The notes: generated by a model from the letters alone, not told the origin. DNA of 64,000 bases from Serripes groenlandicus (GCA_031761405.1 JASEVX010000001.1:25706261-25770260); one strand, 5' to 3'; counted from the stretch's first letter, positions 20,306-31,103 are shown. Numbers and translations are program-made.

Positions 20306-20545
20306 GCCTGGGTGGTGTAGTGGTAGAGCGTCCTCTTCAGTAGCCGGAGGTAATATCAAAGACTTTAAAAATGGTAGTAATGGCTGCCCTCCTTGGCGTT
20401 CAGGGTTGCGAGGTTAGCATTACGACTGACTGGCTGGTGTCGAGATAAATGGACTTGCAGTACTGGTAACTTACCCAGGAAAAGCTGTTATATAAACTGG
20501 AAAATTGCTAAAAGCTGCGTAAAACACTTATCAATTAACTGGCCA
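20306..20545 (+). mobile_element. tRNA-headed SINE (GTGGTGTAGTGGTAGAGCG group)
   Basis: A-box-like GGTGGTGTAGTGGTAGAGCG head, damaged B box, then the body CCCTCCTTGGCGTTCAGGGT and GACTGACTGGCTGGTGTC, shared with copies at 10996, 12345, 34940, 36600, 51570 and 56728. Confidence 0.75.
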
Positions 20546-20633
20546 TCTTTGTCCGGGACATATTTCATATACCATTTCACTTAGAGTTACCAAATTTGGT
20601 ATGCACACGCATCTTGAACTGAATTCAAATACC

Positions 20634-20808
20634 TTTACCCTTTCCCTCATACGACTATTCTGTATCAGACGACTTTGAACATATTTTGTCAAAAAATAGA
20701 AAATCTCTATAATTGAATGGATAACCTATGACTAAAAGTGGAAAACATTGTGGCAATTTCTTCTTTTGTCACTATGTTTTCAAAAAGCTGTCTGCTTAAG
20801 GGATAATG
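20634..20808 (-). mobile_element. TTAA MITE, type A, internal deletion
   Basis: The left hairpin arm is missing (GTGGCAATTTCTTCTTTTGT) and the right terminus is cut to CTTAAGGGATAA. It ends 42 bp before a pecanex exon. Confidence 0.8.
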
Positions 20809-20850
20809 TTACTTTCTGACGACATAAAAACATTTGCTTGTTTCATTTAG

Positions 20851-20956
20851 GATGATGATTAAAGATAAACTTTTTAGAGAGAAAGAAGAAAACAAAGAGG
20901 AGGAAACCACCGCTGATCTTCAAGATCCACTGCCAGGAAAACTGAAAAAATGTGTG
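20851..20956 (+). CDS. PCNX: Pecanex-like exon, charged cytosolic linker
   Basis: The acceptor is TTTCATTTAG and the donor GTG|GTAGGA, slightly weaker than the others. After the shared Trp codon it reads MMIKDKLFREKEENKEEETT and then ADLQDPLPGKLKKCV. This is the acidic/basic loop that follows the SYHLSR block in pecanex proteins, with the DPLP-KL pattern. It ends in phase 0. A shortened MITE ends about 42 bp upstream and a truncated MITE starts about 22 bp downstream. Confidence 0.92.
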
Positions 20957-20978
20957 GTAGGAATCTTATGACTTTTGT

Positions 20979-21060
20979 TTCCCCCCACATACAGATGCTT
21001 TCTGACGCCTCTGCATTGGACGACTTTGGAAAACATTCTGGCATAAGGAGAAATTGCTTT
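20979..21060 (+). mobile_element. TTAA MITE, left half
   Basis: CCCCCCACATACAGATGCTT to AAGGAGAAATTGCTT, then replaced by the element at 21067. Confidence 0.7.
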
Positions 21061-21066
21061 AAACTT

Positions 21067-21430
21067 TTTATACCCCCTTCGAAGAAGAGGGGGTATATAG
21101 GAGTCACTGTGTCGGGCTATCGGTTGGTCGGAAGCCATATTTTGTCCGCCCTATTTACATGAAGCTTATATACCAAGAGGAGATGTGCATATCCTAAAGG
21201 TCTTACAATTTCATGTTAGTTTACAGAGATATGGCCCTTTTACTTAGGGCTGTCGGTCGGTTGGAAGCCATATTTTGTCCGGCCTATTTCTTACAAACCA
21301 CTTTGTGGAATTCAATAAAATTTAACATGAAGCTTTTATACCAAGAGGAGATGTGCATATCCTAAAGGTCTTACAATTGCATGTTATTTTTACAGAGTAA
21401 TGGCCCCTTTTACTTATTAAGTTATGGTGT
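21067..21430 (+). mobile_element. Family-4 element (ACCCCCTTCG hairpin start)
   Basis: Opens with the hairpin ACCCCCTTCGAAGAAGAGGG GGT, then two ~175 bp units sharing GGAAGCCATATTTTGTCCG, CAAGAGGAGATGTGCATATC and CTAAAGGTCTTACAATT. It looks like another tandem-core family; compare 48892. Confidence 0.65.
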
Positions 21431-21539
21431 AGGTCAAGATGCTGTTTTGGGGGTATTTATCATCTTTAGTGATATTTTTTGTATCAATTGTGAAACAAGC
21501 TTTAAGCTTATATTAATCATGAACGATGTCTGCTTCCTG

Positions 21540-21650
21540 TTTGTGTGGAAAAATCCTAAAGTAAGAACATGTTCATGAAGGGACTTGAATCCGGGACCTT
21601 TGCTACGAAAGTCTGATGCTCTACCTCTGCACCAATGTCTTCCACTAAAT
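21540..21650 (-). mobile_element. tRNA-headed SINE (GGTGCAGAGGTAGAGC group), inverted
   Basis: The minus strand reads GGTGCAGAGGTAGAGCATCA then AGGTCCCGGATTCAAGTCCC, matching the head of 17558. Confidence 0.65.
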
Positions 21651-21768
21651 TGCTTATTTGGAGTAATTTTTCCATTTGTCTCAATATTTCTAACATTATT
21701 CAATAATTATTCCTTCATTTATGGAGATTTTTATTAATTTTTGCTACCTGCTTTGTGAATGTGGGAAC
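21651..21768 (+). mobile_element. TTAA MITE, right-part remnant
   Basis: Damaged hairpin AATTGCTTATTTGGAGTAAT, ATTCAATAATTATTCCTTCA, then TTTGTGAATGTGGGA; ends 50 bp before the last pecanex exon. Confidence 0.5.
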
Positions 21769-21818
21769 ACCAATCTATTGATCTGAAATGATTTACAATC
21801 GTATGTTTTCTCTTTCAG

Positions 21819-21905
21819 AATGAGAGACTTCAGTCAGACTTGTTAATCAGTGTTGTAATTATGATTTTATCATTTGCCATACATGTCAGTACAGTATTTA
21901 TACAG
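21819..21905 (+). CDS. PCNX: Pecanex-like exon, last one before the gap
   Basis: The acceptor is TTCTCTTTCAG and the donor ACAG|GTAAGT. The exon encodes 29 residues beginning NERLQSDLLISVVIMILSFA and ending IHVSTVFIQ. ERLQSDL and FAIHVSTVF are diagnostic of the family. The donor is followed only 13 bp later by a run of 200 N. The downstream pecanex region (remaining membrane helices and the Pecanex_C domain) is not found anywhere after the gap in this window. Confidence 0.95.
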
Positions 21906-21918
21906 GTAAGTCAGGTCT

Positions 21919-22118
21919 NNNNNNNNNNNNNNNNNNNNNNNNNNNNNNNNNNNNNNNNNNNNNNNNNNNNNNNNNNNNNNNNNNNNNNNNNNNNNNNNNN
22001 NNNNNNNNNNNNNNNNNNNNNNNNNNNNNNNNNNNNNNNNNNNNNNNNNNNNNNNNNNNNNNNNNNNNNNNNNNNNNNNNNNNNNNNNNNNNNNNNNNNN
22101 NNNNNNNNNNNNNNNNNN
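21919..22118. other. Assembly gap, 200 N
   Basis: The run of N is exactly 200 bases, a conventional placeholder for unknown length. The left edge is in a pecanex intron 13 bp after a donor; the right edge starts in a CA microsatellite. The true distance and even the join itself are unknown. Confidence 0.99.
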
Positions 22119-22145
22119 AGAGACACACACACACACACACACACG
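22119..22145. repeat. CA microsatellite at gap edge
   Basis: About eleven AC units follow immediately after the N run, a plausible reason for the assembly break. Confidence 0.9.
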
Positions 22146-22909
22146 GGGGATGTGTTGTTAAACTAATCTCTGTGAAATAGCAATCTCATTCACAGCTGCA
22201 ATCTCTTAATTTCCCTTTTTTTGTTTCACTACCGGTACCTGTACAGTTGGAAGAGTCTTACTTCCAGTGCAAATAACTAATCAAAAAACTCCATTGTATT
22301 TCATGTGCATGTTAACATAAACAATTATAAGCATATACTCAGTAGGACTGAATTTCTTTAAGTGTTTGTAGATACACTATTCTGTATTCATTTAACTGTT
22401 CTGACATAAAGGGAAACCTACGACGAGTCAGCTTCACTGTTAGCACAGATACACTTTTACTTGGCTCCACTTTTATTCCCAGAAATAAAAACCTGGAATA
22501 ACCTGAGCAGCGGGCAAAAAATAAACTGTGTATCTCAAGACACTTAGGTATTAATGGGAGGAAATACATGAGTGAGTGACTCTTGTGATTATTCCACATG
22601 ATGTTATTGCGAAACCTTGGCTAAACGTCAGAATTATCCATTGCTTTCTCATTCTTTCAGTGAGTAAACGGTGTGGGGTGGTAAATAAGAGCGATAGATG
22701 GATATTTTCTTGGGTTCCTCATTTTCGAGTTATACATCTGTAGAAATATATTTAGGATATTTCTATATACAATGAAGGTAGAGAGGAACGGTTTATTATC
22801 AGTGAATTGATGTCACGGACTCATACAGTGGTAATTTGAATTGTGGTTGTGAGTTTTGGGGATTCTTTAAATATTGTAAAATTGAAAAAGGAAATACAAA
22901 ACTGCACCC
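22146..22909. other. 5' flank of gene 2
   Basis: No MITE, SINE or tandem array was recognised here, unusual for this window. It may hold the promoter and 5' UTR of the 22910 gene, but I cannot place a start site. Confidence 0.4.
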
Positions 22910-23188
22910 ATGTTAATGATGTCGTCGGATATAGATAACCAACCCTATGACAATGTGGAGTTTCCGGTTCGACGCCCGCCCCAGGGGACAGGCGGTTATC
23001 CGGGAATGACGCCGGTTCAGCGTGGTAATCTTATCACGGGCGGAATTCCAAAAGCGGAGAAAGGATACGCTCTGGCCCCTGTAGCTGAGGGAGGGCTCAT
23101 TGAAGAGGAAGAGGAGATGGTGACAGTGGAAGACCAAAGGCAGAAAGTCGGAATGGCGGCCAAATCCAACACACAGGTGACAAAAACG
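22910..23188 (+). CDS. First coding exon of an unrecognised acidic, disordered protein
   Basis: The open frame starts at the first ATG (MLMMSSDIDNQPYDNVEFPV); ATGs at 22916 and 22919 are alternative starts. It runs through a Pro/Gly-rich segment (RRPPQGTGGYPGMTPVQRG), an acidic cluster (LIEEEEEMVTVEDQRQK), and ends in AAKSNTQVTKT at a consensus donor (ACG|GTAAGT), phase 0. Local GC content is clearly higher than the flanks, as expected for coding sequence. No domain, signal peptide or membrane segment is visible. I do not recognise the family. An alternative donor (CACAG|GTGACA) lies at 23175. Confidence 0.72.
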
Positions 23189-23601
23189 GTAAGTTATCTG
23201 TATATTTGCCAGTGCACGAACAAGATACAAGTTGGCGTTTGTTAACAGTCTGATACAGATCTACCATGATCACATATAACTAACACAAGCTTGTTAGATG
23301 CTTCTGTTAACTGCTGCAGATTATTATAAGACTGAGCACACAGGCAGGCAGATCTGAAGGTACACAGTTCAGAAATGCCAACTTGAATCTTTTCACATGC
23401 ACTGACTCACTTATACAAAAATCTCGTGATCTGTCAGATTAAAGTGTGAATATTGTGCGCTTTCTTACCACTTGTTTGACTCGATGTCAAAGTTATGCTA
23501 GTATATACTCAGATGGGATTTCTATTGCAATACTAGCAATGGAGGCATTGCGTATCTAAACGACGTTGTGATGATACTCCCAAAATTATGGTAAAAAAAA
23601 G
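23189..23601. other. Intron start, nothing recognised
   Basis: No repeat or further exon identified. Confidence 0.4.
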
Positions 23602-23875
23602 GTCGAATACACTACGAATTACATATCGTCGATAAAGTCGAATACACTACGAATTACATATCGTCGATAAAGTCGAATACACTTCGAATTACATATCGTC
23701 GATAAAGTCGAATACACTTCGAATTACATATCGTCGATAAAGTCGAATACACTTCAAATTACATATCGTCGATGAAGTCGAATACACTACGAATTACGTA
23801 TCGTCGATAAAGTCGAATCCACTACGAATTACATATCGTCGATAAAGTCGAATACACTACGAATTACATAGCGTA
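23602..23875. repeat. 35 bp minisatellite, about eight units
   Basis: Unit AAAGTCGAATACACTACGAA followed by TTACATATCGTCGAT, with ACTACG/ACTTCG variants. Confidence 0.92.
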
Positions 23876-24131
23876 GTGATTCTGAATATGAATTGTAAAA
23901 CACAATTTCATCCAGTGAATACAATTATGATTAAGGAAAACAGCTTTTTATAACGTAGCAAACGTATTTCATTTGTCAAAGAGAGCGATTTTTATTCTAC
24001 CAAAGAGACAGTTTAACAACGAATCAAAATATCTTGAATTGAGTCACCATCACGTGAGAACCGACAAAGGGCTATTTCCGACAAGTAAAGATCCCGATCA
24101 AAAAGTCTGATCCACACCTGTTCTCTGCGGA

Positions 24132-24620
24132 GTTATGGAGAACTATCAGCGTTTTCAAATCATTCCATATCCAGCAGATACGGTTCTGAACGATAGTTAT
24201 TGTAAATAATAAACAAATGGAAGTACACATACTTACAGTTTATTACACTAGACATGTGTTACAAAAACCACCTACCAATTCAACGTTTTACCCACACCAT
24301 TCAAAAACCGACCTTTTGAGTTATATGGAGAGCTATCAGATTATGGTGAGCTATCAGCTTATGGAGTGCTATCAGCTTATGGAGAGCTATCAGCTTACGG
24401 AGAGCTATCAGCTTACGGACAGCTATCAGCTTATGGAGAGTTATCAGCTTATTCAAATCATTCGATACCCAACAGATACGGTTCTAAACGATAGTTATTG
24501 TAAATAATAAACAAATGGAAGTACACATACTTACAGTTTATTACACTAAACATGTGTTACAAAAACCACCTACCAATTCAAAATTTGATCCACGACATTG
24601 GAAAACCGACCTTTAGAGTT
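24132..24620. repeat. Duplicated ~180 bp segment flanking an 18 bp array
   Basis: GATACGGTTCTGAACGATAG through CCACCTACCAATTCAA (24176 onward) recurs from 24475. Between them ATCAGCTTATGGAGAGCT is repeated about seven times (24325-24450). The MESYQL-type open frame across the array is a by-product. Confidence 0.88.
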
Positions 24621-24627
24621 TTGATAT

Positions 24628-24719
24628 TAACCATTTGTCCACACACAAAAAAGCGCTTGTTGACGCCTCTGCAGCAGACGACTATCGAAAACATTGTGAC
24701 AAAGGGAAAAATTGCTTAA
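24628..24719 (+). mobile_element. TTAA MITE, left-half fragment
   Basis: GTTGACGCCTCTGCAGCAGA then CGAAAACATTGTGACAAAG. Confidence 0.65.
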
Positions 24720-24910
24720 ACGCAATCTGATCAGGTTACATGTATATCCTAGTCACCATCTAGTCTCATGAAATACATCTATCCTGATCTGAAGCTTGGC
24801 TGCTCGCAAATTCCCGAGAAGAATGTTTGATAAATCAGTAATCAAGGAATGAGGATCGTATGTCCCATGTGCATGTAGAGCTTGGCAAGTTTCTTCGTCT
24901 TATCGGACCC

Positions 24911-25144
24911 TTAACCCTTTCCATCATATAGACGCTTTCTGACGCCTCTGCAGTCAGCAGACGGATTTTTGAAAACATAGTGACAAAAGAAGAAATTGCT
25001 CAAAACGAGTAATTTCTCCTTTTGACACAATATTTTCCACTTTTAGTCATAGGTTATCCATTCAATTATAGAGATTTTCCATTTTTTGACAAAATATGTT
25101 CAAAGTCGTCTGCTGCAGAATTGTTGTATGAGGAAAAGGGTTTT
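24911..25144 (+). mobile_element. TTAA MITE, type A, full length
   Basis: TTAA left; a 4 bp insertion makes CTGCAGTCAGCAGACGG; right terminus GAGGAAAAGGGTTTTAA. Confidence 0.9.
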
Positions 25145-25235
25145 AATAGGTTTTACAGACACAAAAACCATCGTTGTTATATAGAGAAGTGAGAGATGGT
25201 ATCTGTAAAGAAATGTTACAGGTGTGTCTTTACCA

Positions 25236-25456
25236 TTAACCCTTTCCCACATACAACAAATCTGTGACAGACGACTTTGAACAAAGCTAAGCAAACATGA
25301 AAAAAACATCGCTTTATATTAAAGTATATCTATTAATAGGGCTGAAAACATTGCGGCAAAAGGAGAAATTGCTCGATTGCCACAACTGTTTTCAAAACGT
25401 CGTCTTATGCAGAGGCGCAAGAAAACGTCCTGATCAGGATTTCTAGGAAAGGGTTA
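25236..25456 (-). mobile_element. TTAA MITE, type B
   Basis: TTAACCCTTTCCCACATACA start; right GGAAAGGGTTAA; the hairpin right arm is largely missing (GAAATTGCTCGATTGCCACA). Confidence 0.82.
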
Positions 25457-25667
25457 AAATGAGTTGTTCCAAATAAAAATCCCCATTTTTTTAGTGTGAG
25501 AAATTCATCAATGCACAGTAGGCTTTATAAGTCCGGGTGTATGAGTTTGACTTATCCAGATCATCACTGGTGATAGGAGCCACTTATAGAGTCGTGAAAC
25601 CGAACCGTGGCCTTACTTTTCTAATAATGTTTATAATAATTCATTTCTAAAGTACATGTAGTGAACA

Positions 25668-25830
25668 AATCCGCCCTATCAAATGGTTAGTCTCGGGGAT
25701 TTAAAACGAGGCGCCCCGGGTTCGATCCCCAATCGCGGCACGACGGTGATGGTGAACTGTCGCCGTGATACATCTGAAATAATGTTGAAAACGGCATAAA
25801 ACCCCAATAAAACAAACAAACTTGTGGTGC
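25668..25830 (+). mobile_element. tRNA-headed SINE, Ser-like group, short body
   Basis: Head ATGGTTAGTCTCGGGGATTT and CCCGGGTTCGATCCCCAATC (B box), then GTGAACTGTCGCCGTGATAC and an A-rich tail (AATAAAACAAACAAAC). Confidence 0.82.
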
Positions 25831-25954
25831 AAACCGTCGCTATGTAAACCCCATAACAACGAATGATAATATAAAAAGGTATGATCGGCTACATTTCAAA
25901 TCAGCAACCATTTTTAGAAATATCTAGGCTTCAGTATGATATATCTCAAATTTA

Positions 25955-26078
25955 CATATTGGCAAAAGGCGAAATTGTTGACGATGGGCAATTTCTTCTT
26001 TTGCCATAATATTGTCAAAAGTCGTCTACTGTATATAGACGCGTCAAAATGCATCGTTTGCAGATGGGTAAGGGTAAA
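25955..26078 (-). mobile_element. TTAA MITE, hairpin and one end
   Basis: GGCAAAAGGCGAAATTGTTG to GACGCGTCAAAATGCATC; termini decayed. Confidence 0.55.
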
Positions 26079-26229
26079 ACTGCGCTGTATCTTTACTTGT
26101 CGGTTTCTCAAAGGATAGGTTTTTTTTATGGCATAGCATAAATTGAGTTTGCTTCAGAAAACAACACTCAGATAGTCATAACGAACTGTCGGTACAATCT
26201 ACTTTCACGCTGTCGTATCCAAAGCTATA

Positions 26230-26864
26230 CACTTCGACGAATTTCTAATTGGCCACCATATAAAATATGATATCATGCGACATATTTAATCAATAAATAT
26301 AAAGTTTGGTTATTTTTGTATTGTACACACCAATCTATCGATTTACAGAAAGAAAACACGTATTCATGTACAAAATCATCCATGCGTAACGGTAGGGGCG
26401 AAACTAGCCTATGTGCTCGCGTTCCTCGTGCACGGCATGGTAGTTGTCGTATTTGTTAGGACTGTATTCTTCATGGATTGTCTTTTATGAAAAACATTAA
26501 ATATGGCGAGAATGAGCATTGCAGAATGTTCTCAAGCCATCGGAATGATTAGTGCCGGCACTCCGCATCAGACAGGTATGTTACACGTCGTTACACAAGT
26601 TGCAATATGTTTTATTATTTGTTATTTAGTGCAAAATATTGACAGAAACATGTTTTTGTCTATCAAATGGCCTGCAAAAAATCCGGGTGTCTATGTTAAC
26701 CTTCTCTTTTAATTTGTTCCCGTGATCAAATTTCAATGAAGTTTTGTTTTACATATTAGGAATAAATTGTATTAAACTTATATTTGGTTATTTGTATTTT
26801 TCTCCGAATTCTTTTTCTAAAATATGATAAAAACTAGGTGGCCAATTAGAAATTCGTCCAAGTG
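26230..26864 (+). mobile_element. Tc1/mariner-type element, internally deleted
   Basis: The 28 bp terminal inverted repeats (CACTTCGACGAATTTCTAAT then TGGCCACC; right arm differs at one base) are flanked by TA on both sides, the hallmark of this superfamily. The 635 bp length is well under that of an autonomous element (about 1.3 kb or more). It contains the transposase N-terminal remnant at 26503. Confidence 0.85.
26503..26575 (+). pseudogene. Transposase N-terminal remnant
   Basis: The open frame begins MARMSIAECSQAIGMISAGT then PHQT. The pattern M-ARMS-AE-...AIGM--AGT resembles the start of the first helix-turn-helix of Tc1-type transposases (family knowledge). Similarity stops after about 24 residues and no catalytic region follows inside the element, so it is non-functional. 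It could be mistaken for a first exon because the sequence happens to continue CAG|GTATGT. Confidence 0.6.
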
Positions 26865-27047
26865 TAATGTTTGGACGAACTTGTTTCCTGAAGTTTCTAC
26901 GACTATCTGACAACAGATTCAGATCAGTCTGTGAGAATGTGCAGGTAGATATGGATCTATCCTAGAGACAAATATATTGAGGTTTGTTTTCTTGCAGTAC
27001 AGCTCATTTGCTCGTTCCCTATCATTATATCACCACACCGAACAATG

Positions 27048-28012
27048 TATGTAGACAATGTTTAGATGTTACGGTCCTATAGACAATGACCAGAAATTAC
27101 CGTCCTATAGACGATGGCTAGAAGTTACCTCCAATAGACAATAATTAAAAGTAACTATAAACAATGACTGGAGTAGATGCTACCGTCCTATAGACAATGA
27201 TAAGATGTTAGGTCCTATAGACAATGGCTAGAAAATACCGTCATATAGACTATGACTAGAAGTTACCGTCCTATGGACAATGACTAGAAGTTACCGTCCT
27301 ATAGACAATGATAATATGTTACGGTCCTATAGACAATGGCTAGACAATACCGTCATATAGACTATGACTAGAAGTTACCGTCCGATGGACAATGACTAGA
27401 AGTTACCGTCCTATAGACAATAATAATATGTCCTATAGACAATGGCTAGAATTTACCGTCCATTAGACACTGACTTGACATTACGGTCCTATATACAATT
27501 ACTATAGACTTTACGGTCCTATAAACAATGACTAGACGTAACGGTCCTATGGACACTGTCTAGACGTTACTGTATAGATGCAACGAGTACGCATGCGATG
27601 ACTTCAAACATTACGGTCAAATAGACACTAACTGGACATTACGGTCAAATAGACAATAACTGGACATTACGGTCAAATAGACAATAACTGGACATTACGG
27701 TCAAATAGACAATAACTGGACATACCAGTCAAATATACACTAACTGGACATTACGGTCAAATAGACAGTAACTGGACATTACGGTCAAATAGACAATAAC
27801 TGGACATTAAGGTCAAATAGACAATAACTGGACATTACGGTCAAATAGACAATAACTGGATAGTACGGTCAAATAGACAATAACTGGACATTACGGACAA
27901 ATAGACAATAACTGAACATTACGGGCAAATAGACATTGACTATACGTTAGGGTCATAGAGACAATGAGTTGATGATCCGGTCCTGTAAACATCGACTAGC
28001 CGTTACGGTCCA
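27048..28012. repeat. 28 bp minisatellite with two unit types
   Basis: To about 27590 the unit is GTTACCGTCCTATAGACAAT GACTAGAA with scattered deletions; from about 27605 it is ATTACGGTCAAATAGACAAT AACTGGAC. About 34 units in total. Confidence 0.9.
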
Positions 28013-28384
28013 ATAACATTTTTAAAAAATCTCGAAAAGTTAAATAAATAATCAAAACCCCCTCTTATTACGAATAATTTATCAGTTTAATCGCTGACTC
28101 ATTTTGATGCTAAACTCATCAGTCTAAACGTGCGACACGCCTTATCTCGGGAACATATTATGGAATTATGCGTGGGTTAAAGGAGGCGGTGTTGTTGCTT
28201 ATTTTAAATAAGACATGGCATAACCTTTGATGTATCATCATTAGCAGCAGAAGCAGCAAGCCCGCCGTCTTATTCTTCAAGTAAAAATAAATAACATAAA
28301 GAGCTATCTCAATCGATAAAGGTGATATTTTGGTATGTCATGTTTTGTTTACAAAAGTAGAATATACGTAGAGTATTCGTCCTT
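28013..28384. other. Nothing recognised
   Basis: AT-rich sequence between a minisatellite and a MITE. Confidence 0.35.
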
Positions 28385-28615
28385 TTAACCCTTTCCCTCA
28401 TATAGACGCTTTCTGACGCCTCTGCAGTAGACGGATTTTTGAAAACATTGTAACAAAAGAAGAAATTTTCACAAAACGTGCAATTTCTCCTTTTGTCAAA
28501 ATGTTTTCCACTTTTAGTCATAGGTTATCCATTCAATTATAGAGATTTTCCATCATTTGACAACATTTGTTCAAAGTCGTCTGCTGCAGAATTGTCGTAT
28601 GAGGGAAAGGGTTAA
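28385..28615 (+). mobile_element. TTAA MITE, type A, full length
   Basis: TTAA both ends; GCAC-type stem with one broken pair (TTTTCACAAAACGTGCAA). Confidence 0.93.
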
Positions 28616-28768
28616 TAAATTTCTACCTTTTGTAGCCACGATTTGGATCGAACGATGTTAGAACATGTTGTTGAACAACGAGAAACAATTGTCAAGTAGA
28701 GGAAGTTCTCCTTCTTTCACAGTATTGTTTCTGATTCACACAATCAAACAACTCATCTGACTGTTAAC

Positions 28769-29093
28769 ACGGGCGTAGCTTGGCAATAATCAATGTGTAG
28801 GCCGTCTCGTGAGAAAATCAACATTGTGGACTCTGCGTAAAGTATTGACCCGGATCAGCCTAAGCATGCCACACAGGCGCACTCGGATATACACTTTTCG
28901 CCTCCTGTGGATTTTCTGTTTCAGGAATCACTACTCTATTTATCCCCGTTAGACGGAATGTGCCGGCCGGATCAGTCTGCGCGGACAGCGCAGGCTGATC
29001 TGGTCGATACATTACGCAGATGTGTATCGCCGCATTAGACACAATGTTTAGGCACGTGCCTACAGTGCCTAAAGGGAGCTACGCCCCTGGTTA
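28769..29093. mobile_element. Compound foldback element (GGCGTAGCT ends)
   Basis: Outer inverted ends CGGGCGTAGCT and AGCTACGCCCC enclose a copy of the CGAGAAAACCAACAT foldback family. The same compound, inverted, is at 34387-34734, so it moves as a unit. Confidence 0.72.
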
Positions 29094-30273
29094 AGAATTT
29101 CAAACCATATCTTCAAATGGTTTCAACTGTGAAGAATTTTAACTGACAGAATAAGTAGAGGGTGTTTCTGCTTATACAGTTAATTAAAAATCGGACAGGT
29201 GCTTTAGATAGTGCAATGCTTAGCCAGGTAGATCGATGCCGCTTTATGCTGTTACAATAAGTCTGACAAATTATCACAAGCATTTCCCTACAGAGCTGCA
29301 TCTGATAAGGGTTTGCATTGTTTCGCCATCATACATCTTAACGAATATTTCTTTTGATTAGGGTGTGCATTGTTTTGCCATCATAAAACTTAACGGATTA
29401 GGCCTCCATTCTACCTTAGCCATGATTAGCCGAAATTAAACACTCTGCTTTGAAAACATATGAAGAAGGAAATGTCAAAAGTGAAAGATAGGACCTTTTA
29501 TTGATTTCTTCTTAAGTAGAGGATTTAACACTTAACCTGATACGATATGAAGTAGTCAGTATTGACACCATCTGAGGAAAATATATATTGTAATGAGGCC
29601 CCACTTGGTTATAAAATGAAAAAAATAAAAAATAAACATTTGGAATAAAAACGCGTCACCGTTTGGAACTCTTGACGTAGTTCCGGACTGAGTCCCGTCC
29701 GAATGAGCATAGGTCATGCGGTTTGTTTCGGTTATTATTTAAGCTCATTTGCAAAAGTAATTGGGCCTGTCGACCTAGCTCGTGTGTACGAGTCGTTTGG
29801 TGGAATCGTTTCTATATATAGTGCAGATTTACTCCTTCGTTAGTAGTGTTTTACCTTCCTATATGTTTCACAGGAAATGAAATTAAGAATTGGAAAAAAA
29901 ATAAAGAAAACAACCACCAAACAAACTTGCCCATTCTACAAATAACTAGAAAAATAACTAATACAACTTTTTCACCAATCGCACACACCCTGACTGTTAT
30001 AACAACACAAGTAAAATATATGTTATACGTTTTCTTTTATTTCATTGAAACATGTTTCCAATTTTTAAATTCTTGGTGGGACTGGTTTAATCTATTAAAA
30101 CAACAGCTGCATTCATGATGCTGAAATAGTTTCGTAGCACGCTTTACACCCACTCCTAGAACTGTTCCTTGTTATTGTATATATATCACTCGTACATGTA
30201 TGCGAAGAGGTATAGTTAAAGTGCATTGGAGATGCTGTTGTGGTCATCAAAAGGGATTCATCGAAATGTCTGT
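29094..30273. other. Nothing recognised
   Basis: Only an internal near-repeat was noted: CATTGTTTCGCCATCATACA (29317) and CATTGTTTTGCCATCATAAA (29368). No gene signal. Confidence 0.35.
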
Positions 30274-30508
30274 TTAACTCTTTCCCTCATACGACAATTC
30301 TGCAGCAGACGACTTTGAACATATTTTGTCAACAAATAGAAAATCTCTATAATTGAATGGATAACCTATGACTAAAAGTGGAAAACATTGTGGCAAAAAG
30401 GAGAAATTGCTCGTTTTGAGCAATTTCTCCTTTTGTCACTTAATATGTTTTCAAAAAGCTGTCTGCTGCAGAGGCGTCAGAAAGCGTCTATATGAGGGAA
30501 AGGGTTAA
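30274..30508 (-). mobile_element. TTAA MITE, type A, full length
   Basis: TTAACTCTTTCCCTCATACG to GAGGGAAAGGGTTAA; GCTC/GAGC stem. It shares its right TTAA with the next copy. Confidence 0.93.
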
Positions 30509-30725
30509 CCTAAATTTGCCACATAACAAATCTGCAGCAGACGAGTTTGAAAATCACTTGCAAACATCATTGAAAATCTCTATAAATGAAAGTACTATTT
30601 TCGAATCGAGTTGAAAACATTGTGGCAAAAGCAGAAAATGCTCATTACGAGCAAAATCCGCTTTTCTCACAATGTGTTCAAAATTCGTCTGATGCAAAGG
30701 CGCCAGAAAGTGTCTGCAGGGTTAA
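30505..30725 (-). mobile_element. TTAA MITE, type B, sharing a TTAA with its neighbour
   Basis: Begins at the TTAA of the previous element (TTAACCTAAATTTGCCACAT) and ends TGTCTGCAGGGTTAA. The stem is GCTCATTACGAGC with altered flanks. Confidence 0.8.
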
Positions 30726-30892
30726 GCAACTTTTAGACTGACTTGGCTCAAATTAATTTCTGACTTTAACCATATCATCGGAATCTAAACGTCAATATAT
30801 CGCTGCTTCGGAGCTGTATAGAATGCACATCCAATTTCCCACATGCAGACCGGGGAAAAAGGTCAGGTAGGCTTCGTTTTATGTGGTTTTAC

Positions 30893-31103
30893 CTGAACCC
30901 TTTCACTCAAACAGACGCATTTTGTTGCAAATGTAGCAGACGACTTGTAATGAACATTGAGGCGAAAAGAAAAGAATATCTAAATGAGCAATTATTCTCT
31001 TGCCACAATGTTTTCAACTGTATTCGATAGAGATGTTCTATCTGTTTGTCTTGATGCTTTCAATGTCGTCTGCTGCAGAGTTGTAGTATGTGGTTATACC
31101 TTA
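30893..31103 (+). mobile_element. TTAA MITE, type B, decayed
   Basis: AACCCTTTCACTCAAACAGA start, GTCGTCTGCTGCAGAGTTGT near the end; left hairpin arm degenerate. Confidence 0.7.

Noticed and set aside
24217..24507. Open frame encoding a SYQLME-type repeat peptide
   Set aside because: It coincides with an 18 bp tandem array and has no gene context.
26503..26712. Open frame with a CAG|GTATGT donor, looking like a first exon
   Set aside because: It lies inside a TA-flanked inverted-repeat element and resembles a transposase start; splicing to the 63976 acceptor would hit a stop within a few codons.
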